NCBI RefSeq assembly: GCF_963931595.1
Contig: NZ_OZ007030.1
Span: forward strand, 1 to 64,000
Reading direction: 5' to 3'
DNA length: 64,000 nucleotides
DNA from: an uncultured Subdoligranulum sp.
Lineage (GTDB): Bacteria; Bacillota; Clostridia; Oscillospirales; Ruminococcaceae
Below the pieces are notes generated by a model. It saw nothing but the letters and a program-made list of their open reading frames with translations. It was not told the origin of the DNA and did not search any database. Positions 58,751-64,000 of the stretch are shown piece after piece (positions within the stretch are counted from its first letter, which is position 1; each line of letters begins with the position of its first letter). A program made the position numbers and the translations under genes.

Positions 58751-59635
58751 ATGTCTTTGACCAGTAAGATTGTCTGTGCCATGTTCCGGCATTCCGACGA
58801 AAAGCGGGATGCGGGATGCACCACCCCGGCGGATGTGCGCCGGTTCGACGATATCGCCTACGGGCCGGACCCCCGGTGGAACCTGCTGGACGTCTACCGT
58901 CCCCGGGATGCCCGGGGCAAACTGCCGGTGATCGTCAGCGTGCATGGCGGGGGCTGGGTCTACGGCGACAAGGATCGCTACCAGTTTTATTGCATGAGCC
59001 TGGCACAGCAGGGGTTCGCGGTGGTGAATTTCAGCTACCGGCTGGCCCCCCAATCCAAGTTCCCCGCCCCGCTGGAGGACACGAACCGGGTCTTCGGCTG
59101 GCTGCTGGACCAGGCCGACCAGTACGGCTTTGACACCCGCAACGTCTTCGCGGTGGGGGACAGCGCCGGGGCCCATCTGCTGGCCCTCTACAGCGCCCTG
59201 TGCACCAACCCCGCCTACGCCGCCCTCTTCACGGTGCGCCCGCCGCAAGGCTTCGCCCCCCGGGCGGTGGCGCTGAACTGCGGGGTCTACCGCATTGAGC
59301 TGGACGGCAAAAAGGACCTGACCACCCGGCTGATGGGGGACTACCTGCCCGGCAAGGGCACCCCGGCGGAGCTGGAGCAGATGGACGTATTCTCCCACCT
59401 GACGGCGGACTTCCCGCCCGCCTTCGTCATGACCGCCGAAGGGGATTTCCTGGTATCCCATGCAAAGCCCCTGGTGCAGCGGCTGCAGGCCCTGGGCGGG
59501 CAGGCGGAATACCACTACTACGGCGACGCCGACCATGTGCTGGGCCATGTGTTCCACTGCAATGTCCGCTCGGAGTTCGCCCGGCAGTGCAACCGGGAGG
59601 AGTGCGACTTCTTCCGGGCCCACCAGATCCCGTAA
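58751..59635 (+). CDS. alpha/beta hydrolase (esterase/lipase, HSL-like)
   Basis: 294 residues of the alpha/beta hydrolase fold: oxyanion-hole motif VHGGGWVYGD, nucleophile Ser in VFAVGDSAGAHLLAL (GDSAG), acid region TAEGDF and catalytic His in GDADHVLGH. The LLDVYRPRDARGKLPVIVSV segment (shown as two parts: LLDVYRP and KLPVIVSV) is typical of carboxylesterase/HSL-type members. ATG 58751 with AAAAGGAGGAAC. No signal peptide; a cytoplasmic esterase of unknown substrate. Confidence 0.9.
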   Translation: MSLTSKIVCAMFRHSDEKRDAGCTTPADVRRFDDIAYGPDPRWNLLDVYRPRDARGKLPVIVSVHGGGWVYGDKDRYQFYCMSLAQQGFAVVNFSYRLAPQSKFPAPLEDTNRVFGWLLDQADQYGFDTRNVFAVGDSAGAHLLALYSALCTNPAYAALFTVRPPQGFAPRAVALNCGVYRIELDGKKDLTTRLMGDYLPGKGTPAELEQMDVFSHLTADFPPAFVMTAEGDFLVSHAKPLVQRLQALGGQAEYHYYGDADHVLGHVFHCNVRSEFARQCNREECDFFRAHQIP

Positions 59636-59650
59636 CGAAAATACGCCCCC

Positions 59651-59684
59651 GGGCGGCAGACCCCATCGTCTGCCGCCCGTTTTC
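59651..59684 (+). terminator. terminator after the hydrolase gene
   Basis: A perfect 11-bp stem GGGCGGCAGAC/GTCTGCCGCCC (59651-59661 with 59668-59678) and GTTTTC. Confidence 0.88.
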
Positions 59685-59719
59685 TGTGACAAAAGGGGTA
59701 CTTCCCCGCGGGTGCGTAC

Positions 59720-59747
59720 TTGCTTTTTGGCTGATTTGGAGTATGAT
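59720..59747 (+). promoter_or_regulatory. promoter of the MATE transporter gene
   Basis: TTGCTT (59720-59725), a 16-base spacer and TATGAT (59742-59747), about 80 bases before the start codon. Confidence 0.6.
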
Positions 59748-59827
59748 GGAAACAGTGCGTCCCTGCGGGGACAAAAGGGGAGGGAACTGCGGGCGAAGGG
59801 TGGACAGCCGTCCTGTGCCCCGAAGCT

Positions 59828-61237
59828 ATGAAGGAATATACCACAACCCGGCAGCTGATGGAACGGTACTCGGTGCCCGGCCTTGTGCTGCGGCTGGGCG
59901 TGCCCGCCATGGTGGGCCAGGTGTTCAACCTGCTGTACAGCATCGTGGACCGCATCTTTGTGGGGCGCATCCCCGGCACCGGGGAACAGGCCCTGGCCGC
60001 CATCGGCATCTGCGCCCCCGCCCTCACCGCCGTCAGCGCCTTCGCCTACATGGTGGGCATCGGCGGCGCCTCCCTCATGAGCATCAGCCTGGGCCAGGGC
60101 AACCAGCGCCGGGCCCAGCAGGCCCTGGGCAACGCCTTCTGGCTGGTCATCGCCATTGCGGTGGCCGTCACGGCGGTGCTGCTGCCTTTGCACCGGCCGC
60201 TGCTCTATCTGCTGGGCTGCAGCGACGCCCTCTACCCCTATGCCGGGGCCTACTTCACCATCTATCTGCTGGGCACCGTGGCCTCGCTGCTGGGGGTGGG
60301 GATGAACCAGTTCCTGCTGGCCCAGGGCTATGCCCGCCAGGGAATGATCGCCGTGGTGCTGGGCGCCCTGGCCAACCTGGTGCTGGACCCGCTGCTCATC
60401 TTCGGCTTCGGGCTGGGCGTGCGGGGCGCCGCGACGGCCACCGTCCTCTCCCAGTGCGCCATGGCCGTCTATGTGCTCTACCAGCTGCGTCGCCCCGGGA
60501 TGCCGGTGCGGCTGCGCCCCTGCCGCCCCCAGAGTGCCCTCTGCCGCCGCATCGTGGCCATCGGGTCCATGTCCTTCCTCATCACATTGCTGGATAACCT
60601 CATCATCATCCTGCTAAACATCGTTCTGCGCCGCTACGGCGGCGCCCAAGGCGACGCCTGGATCACCGGCGCCACCGTGGTGCAGAGCTTCCTCACCATC
60701 GTCTTCTGCCCCTCCCAGGGTATCACCACCGGCTGTGGCACCCTCTTCAGCTACAACTACGGCGCCGGAAACGTCAAAAAGGTCCGCCAGTCCTTTTTGT
60801 GGGTCTTCGTGCTCTGCGCCGCCTACATCGGCCTGATGGAACTGGCTGTCCAGACCGCCCCCGCCTGGTTCGCCGGGCTGTTCCTCCAGGACGAAACCCT
60901 GCTCACGATGGCCTCCCTCTGCCTGCGCCGCTACACCCTGGTGCTGCTGGGGGTGGCCGTCCAGTACGCCCTGGTGGACGGCCTTACCGCCATGGGCAAG
61001 GTGCGGTTTGCCTTCCCGCTGTCGGTCTTCCGCAAGCTGGTCTATCTGGGCTGCCTCTTTTTGCTGCCCCGTCTGGGCGGCGTGGAGGCAGTCTTCTACG
61101 CGGGCAGCCTTTCCGACCTCATCGGCGCGGGATTCAGCGCCGTGGCCTTCTTTACGGTGGTGTGGCCCCGCCTGCGCCGGGAACTGGAGGCCATGAAGCC
61201 GGACCCCGCTTGTCAAAACCGCCCGGAAAGGGTATAA
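59828..61237 (+). CDS. MATE-family efflux transporter
   Basis: 469 residues, 12 membrane helices: LGVPAMVGQVFNLLYSIVDR, GIGGASLMSISLGQG, ANLVLDPLLIFGFGLG, PSQGITTGCGTLFSYNYGAG and GLTAMGKVRFAFPLSV are typical MatE segments. GC-rich like the backbone, unlike the island MATE pair. ATG 59828 has no strong ribosome binding site (AAGCT just upstream), so the exact start is uncertain by a few codons. Confidence 0.9.
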   Translation: MKEYTTTRQLMERYSVPGLVLRLGVPAMVGQVFNLLYSIVDRIFVGRIPGTGEQALAAIGICAPALTAVSAFAYMVGIGGASLMSISLGQGNQRRAQQALGNAFWLVIAIAVAVTAVLLPLHRPLLYLLGCSDALYPYAGAYFTIYLLGTVASLLGVGMNQFLLAQGYARQGMIAVVLGALANLVLDPLLIFGFGLGVRGAATATVLSQCAMAVYVLYQLRRPGMPVRLRPCRPQSALCRRIVAIGSMSFLITLLDNLIIILLNIVLRRYGGAQGDAWITGATVVQSFLTIVFCPSQGITTGCGTLFSYNYGAGNVKKVRQSFLWVFVLCAAYIGLMELAVQTAPAWFAGLFLQDETLLTMASLCLRRYTLVLLGVAVQYALVDGLTAMGKVRFAFPLSVFRKLVYLGCLFLLPRLGGVEAVFYAGSLSDLIGAGFSAVAFFTVVWPRLRRELEAMKPDPACQNRPERV

Positions 61238-61238
61238 T
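61210..61238 (+). promoter_or_regulatory. promoter for the 140-residue gene and nucleotide-sugar dehydrogenase
   Basis: TTGTCA (61210-61215), a 17-base spacer and TATAAT (61233-61238), overlapping the end of the MATE gene. Confidence 0.75.
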
Positions 61239-61297
61239 TTTCCCAGAGAAAGAGACGCCGGGACACACTTTCCGGCGCCGGGAAAGGATCGACAGCG

Positions 61298-61720
61298 ATG
61301 GGACGACAGATCTCCTGGTTCGGATTCACCACCAGAAAACAGCGCCGCCGGCGGGAGGAACATGACCGCCGCCAGATCTTCCCCTTCGGGGAGGCACAGC
61401 GGGAGGCCGAACTGGCCCTGCTGCGCCAGCTCATCGAGCTGCGGGGCGTGCGGGACAACGACCTGCTCTACCAGCTGGTGGAGGCCAAGGACTGTCTGGT
61501 ATGCCAGGAGGATGAGGACGAGGAGGACCGCCTGCAGCGGCTGCAGCAGTGGCTGCAAAGCCCGCTGGCCAGCCGGTTCCCGCCCCGGCAGCTGCTCTGC
61601 TTTCTGGCCCTGGCCGAGCTGGAACAGGGCATGGAGGACCTGACCGCGCTGCCCGACGCCGACGCCGTGCGCCGCCGGGCCGAGGAGCTCCGCGCCCGGT
61701 GGGGCGAGGTGCTGGGGTGA
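61298..61720 (+). CDS. hypothetical protein, 140 residues
   Basis: A charged helical protein: basic N-terminus ([20 protein letters not shown]), helices [19 protein letters not shown] and acidic [18 protein letters not shown], and one LVC pair of uncertain meaning. No known domain. It follows a clear promoter and GGAAAGGAT upstream of ATG 61298, and precedes the nucleotide-sugar dehydrogenase by about 60 bases. Function unknown. Confidence 0.6.
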   Translation: MGRQISWFGFTTRKQRRRREEHDRRQIFPFGEAQREAELALLRQLIELRGVRDNDLLYQLVEAKDCLVCQEDEDEEDRLQRLQQWLQSPLASRFPPRQLLCFLALAELEQGMEDLTALPDADAVRRRAEELRARWGEVLG

Positions 61721-61778
61721 GACCCCGCCGCCCGATTCTCATTGGCAAGGGGCTTTGCCCCGGGAAGGAAGAAACACC

Positions 61779-63011
61779 ATGAACATCGCAATTGCAGGCA
61801 CCGGGTATGTGGGGCTTTCCATCGCCACGCTGCTGGCCCAGCATCACCACGTGACGGCGGTGGATATCCTGCCGGAAAAGGTGGACAAGATCAACCGGCG
61901 GGAATCCCCCATCCAGGACGAATATATCGAAAAATACCTGGCGGAGAAGGACCTGGACCTTACCGCCACCCTGGACGCCGAGGCCGCCTACCGGGAGGCC
62001 GAGTTCGTCGTCATCGCGGCGCCCACCAACTACGACAGCAAGAAGAACTTCTTCGATACCTCGGCGGTGGAGACCGTCATCGACCTGGTGATGAAGGCCA
62101 ACCCCGACGCCATCATGGTCATCAAGTCCACGATCCCGGTGGGCTACACCGAGCATATCCGAAAAGTCACGGGCAGCAAAAACATCCTGTTCAGCCCGGA
62201 ATTTCTGCGGGAGAGCAAGGCTCTCTACGACAACCTCTACCCCAGCCGCATCATCGTGGGCACCGACAAGAACGACCCGCGCCTCGTGGAGAAGGCCCGC
62301 ATCTTTGCGGGGCTTTTGCAGGAAGGGGCCCTCAAGGAGAACATCGACACGCTGTTCATGGGCTTCACCGAGGCGGAGGCCGTCAAGCTGTTTGCCAACA
62401 CCTACCTGGCGCTGCGGGTGAGCTACTTCAACGAGCTGGACACCTACGCCGAATCCAAGGGCCTCAACACCCGGGACATCATCGACGGCGTCTGCCTGGA
62501 CCCCCGCATCGGCAACCACTACAACAACCCCAGTTTCGGCTACGGCGGCTACTGCCTGCCCAAGGACACCAAACAGCTGCTGGCCAACTACGCCGATGTG
62601 CCGGAAAACCTGATCCAGGCCATTGTGGAATCCAACCGCACCCGCAAGGACTTCATCGCCGAGCGGGTGCTGGAACTGACCGGCGCCTATACCGGCAGCA
62701 GCGACTACGACCCCGCCAGGGAGCACCGGGTGGTGGTGGGCGTCTACCGCCTGACGATGAAGTCCCATTCCGACAACTTCCGCCAGTCCTCCATCCAGGG
62801 GGTCATGAAGCGGATCAAGGCCAAGGGGGCCGAGGTCATCATCTACGAACCCACCCTGGAGGACGGCACCACCTTCTTCGGCAGCCGGGTGGTGAACGAC
62901 CTGGACGCCTTCAAGGCGGAAAGCCAGGCCATCCTGGCCAACCGCTATGACAGCTGCCTGGACGACGTGAAAAACAAAGTCTATACCCGGGACCTGTTCC
63001 GCCGCGACTGA
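61779..63011 (+). CDS. UDP-glucose/GDP-mannose-type nucleotide-sugar dehydrogenase
   Basis: 410 residues: N-terminal Rossmann motif [38 protein letters not shown], quoted as [14 protein letters not shown], catalytic Cys in [16 protein letters not shown] (about residue 259) and a C-terminal UDPG_MGDH_dh_C domain ([22 protein letters not shown], quoted as [18 protein letters not shown]). The family oxidises UDP-glucose to UDP-glucuronate, or a similar sugar, in two NAD-dependent steps for capsule or exopolysaccharide. UDP-glucose is the most likely substrate for this short class, but a UDP-GalNAc or other sugar is possible. ATG 61779 with GGAAGGAAG. No other capsule gene is visible in the window. 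Confidence 0.9.
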   Translation: MNIAIAGTGYVGLSIATLLAQHHHVTAVDILPEKVDKINRRESPIQDEYIEKYLAEKDLDLTATLDAEAAYREAEFVVIAAPTNYDSKKNFFDTSAVETVIDLVMKANPDAIMVIKSTIPVGYTEHIRKVTGSKNILFSPEFLRESKALYDNLYPSRIIVGTDKNDPRLVEKARIFAGLLQEGALKENIDTLFMGFTEAEAVKLFANTYLALRVSYFNELDTYAESKGLNTRDIIDGVCLDPRIGNHYNNPSFGYGGYCLPKDTKQLLANYADVPENLIQAIVESNRTRKDFIAERVLELTGAYTGSSDYDPAREHRVVVGVYRLTMKSHSDNFRQSSIQGVMKRIKAKGAEVIIYEPTLEDGTTFFGSRVVNDLDAFKAESQAILANRYDSCLDDVKNKVYTRDLFRRD

Positions 63012-63029
63012 GCGGCCCCGAGCCCTTCC

Positions 63030-63059
63030 GGCGCTGCCTTCCCAGGCGGCGCCTTTTTT
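63030..63059 (+). terminator. terminator after the nucleotide-sugar dehydrogenase gene
   Basis: GGCGCTGCCT pairs with AGGCGGCGCC (63030-63039 with 63044-63053, one G-T pair), followed by TTTTTT. Confidence 0.88.
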
Positions 63060-63072
63060 GCGGGCCATCCCC

Positions 63073-63101
63073 TTGCGGCAGACGCCGTTTTGTCCTATCA
63101 T
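63073..63101 (+). promoter_or_regulatory. promoter of the last MATE gene
   Basis: TTGCGG (63073-63078), a 17-base spacer and TATCAT (63096-63101), about 45 bases before the start codon. Confidence 0.55.
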
Positions 63102-63147
63102 AGAAAAAGCGGCGGTCCGCCGCCCATCACAGGGAGGAATCATACCC

Positions 63148-64000
63148 ATGCAGACCGGTTCACTGACCCGGGGGCCCATCACCCCCACGCTGCTGCGCTT
63201 CGCCCTGCCCATGATGCTGGGCAACCTTCTGCAGCAACTCTACAACATCGCCGACACCCTCATCGTGGGGCGGTATGTGGGCGCCGACGCCCTGGCCGCC
63301 GTGGGCTCCGCCTACACCCTCATGACCTTCCTCACCTCCATCCTGCTGGGGCTCTCCATGGGCAGCGGCGTGGCGGTCTCCCTCTCCTTCGGCCGGGGAG
63401 ATACCTCCCGCATGCGGCGGGAGATCTTCCTCTCCTTCCTGCTGGTGGGCGGCACCGCCCTGGTGCTGAATCTCGCCGTCTATCTGCTGCTGGACCCCAT
63501 CCTCTGGCTGCTCCAGGTGCCCGGCCAGGTGCGCGGCCTCATGGCCACCTACCTGCTGGTGATCTTCGCGGGCATCGGCGGCACCTTCCTCTACAACTAC
63601 TGCGCCTGCCTGCTGCGGGCCGTGGGAGATTCGGTGCGGCCGCTGGTCTTCCTGGGGGCGTCGGCCCTGCTCAACATCGTCCTGGACCTGGCCTTCGTGC
63701 TGGGACTGGGCTGGGGCGTGGCCGGGGCCGCCGGGGCCACCGTGCTGGCCCAGTGGCTCTCCGGCGTGGGGCTCTGCATCTACGCCCTGGCCACCCGGCC
63801 TGACCTGCGCCTGACCCGGGCCGACGCCCGGTGGGACCGCTCCTGCGCCGCCCATGTCTTCCGCCTCTCCTTCATCACCGGCGCCCAGCAGTCCATCATG
63901 AACTTCGGCATCCTCATGGTCCAGGGCCGGGTCAACAGCTTCGGCCCCGCCGTCATGGCCGCCTTCGCCGCCGCCGTAAAAATCGACTCCTTCGCCTACA
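63148..64000 (+). CDS. MATE-family efflux transporter, 3' end outside window
   Basis: The frame from ATG 63148 (AGGGAGGAAT upstream) is open to the right edge, giving 284 codons: LLRFALPMMLGNLLQQLYNIAD, quoted as ALPMMLGNLLQQLYNIAD, LIVGRYVGADALAAVGSAYT, LLGLSMGSGVAVSLSFGRGD and ASALLNIVLDLAFVLGLGWG. It is the NorM/DinF-type N-terminal two thirds. It is the fourth MATE protein of the window. Confidence 0.88.
   Translation, partial: MQTGSLTRGPITPTLLRFALPMMLGNLLQQLYNIADTLIVGRYVGADALAAVGSAYTLMTFLTSILLGLSMGSGVAVSLSFGRGDTSRMRREIFLSFLLVGGTALVLNLAVYLLLDPILWLLQVPGQVRGLMATYLLVIFAGIGGTFLYNYCACLLRAVGDSVRPLVFLGASALLNIVLDLAFVLGLGWGVAGAAGATVLAQWLSGVGLCIYALATRPDLRLTRADARWDRSCAAHVFRLSFITGAQQSIMNFGILMVQGRVNSFGPAVMAAFAAAVKIDSFAY

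Overview
The window looks like a chromosomal segment of a Gram-positive gut Firmicute of the Oscillospiraceae type (Gemmiger/Subdoligranulum/Faecalibacterium-like). This is inferred, not proven, from the very GC-rich backbone (about 30.4-64 kb), AGGAGG-type ribosome binding sites, a Tad pilus locus without an outer-membrane secretin, and integrative elements of the kind common in Clostridia.

Layout. (1) 1-11.7 kb: the right part of an AT-richer integrative element. Cargo is an ECF sigma/anti-sigma pair, an FtsX/MacB-type ABC exporter and a lipoprotein. A second small sigma factor, an XRE repressor with palindromic operators, a small DUF6870-like protein and three consecutive large serine recombinases follow. 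(2) 11.7-13.6 kb: remains of an older element, namely a tyrosine integrase cut off inside its HxxR box exactly where element 1 begins, and a relaxase-tail-like remnant. (3) 13.6-16.2 kb: chromosomal-looking genes, a HlyC/CorC-family CBS protein behind a strong promoter and an internally shortened BrnQ. (4) 16.2-30.2 kb: an accessory island with an eroded RepA-like ATPase, an XRE regulator with repeated operators, an AbiL-like pair (RloA-type ATPase intact, RloB broken by a frameshift and an amber codon), a nitroreductase-MATE-MATE operon behind an attenuator, an IS256-family insertion, a flavodoxin-like protein, unknown genes, an AT-rich HEPN-like gene and an excisionase-like HTH protein. The island ends at a tRNA-Ser(CGA)-like sequence whose 3' half is canonical. 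(5) 30.4-36.0 kb: C69 dipeptidase, small membrane proteins and an OmpR-type two-component system. (6) 36.6-58.6 kb: one long rightward operon-like locus behind a consensus promoter. (7) 58.7-64 kb: alpha/beta hydrolase, a MATE transporter, a nucleotide-sugar dehydrogenase and a second MATE transporter running off the edge.

The most interesting system is region 6. It joins a Tad/Flp pilus machine (TadZ, TadA, TadB, TadC, Flp pilin, prepilin peptidase, two TadE-like proteins, a DUF5702-like giant) to a complete Ser/Thr phospho-signalling set (FHA protein, PP2C phosphatase, transmembrane kinase with TPRs). It also carries a von Willebrand A protein, two TPR proteins with WG- or RCC1-type repeats, and two zinc-ribbon proteins. 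The set suggests a pilus or secretion machine whose assembly is controlled by threonine phosphorylation, reminiscent of the kinase/phosphatase/FHA control of type VI secretion. That is inference from gene order and domains.

All calls come from reading the sequence; no database search was run.
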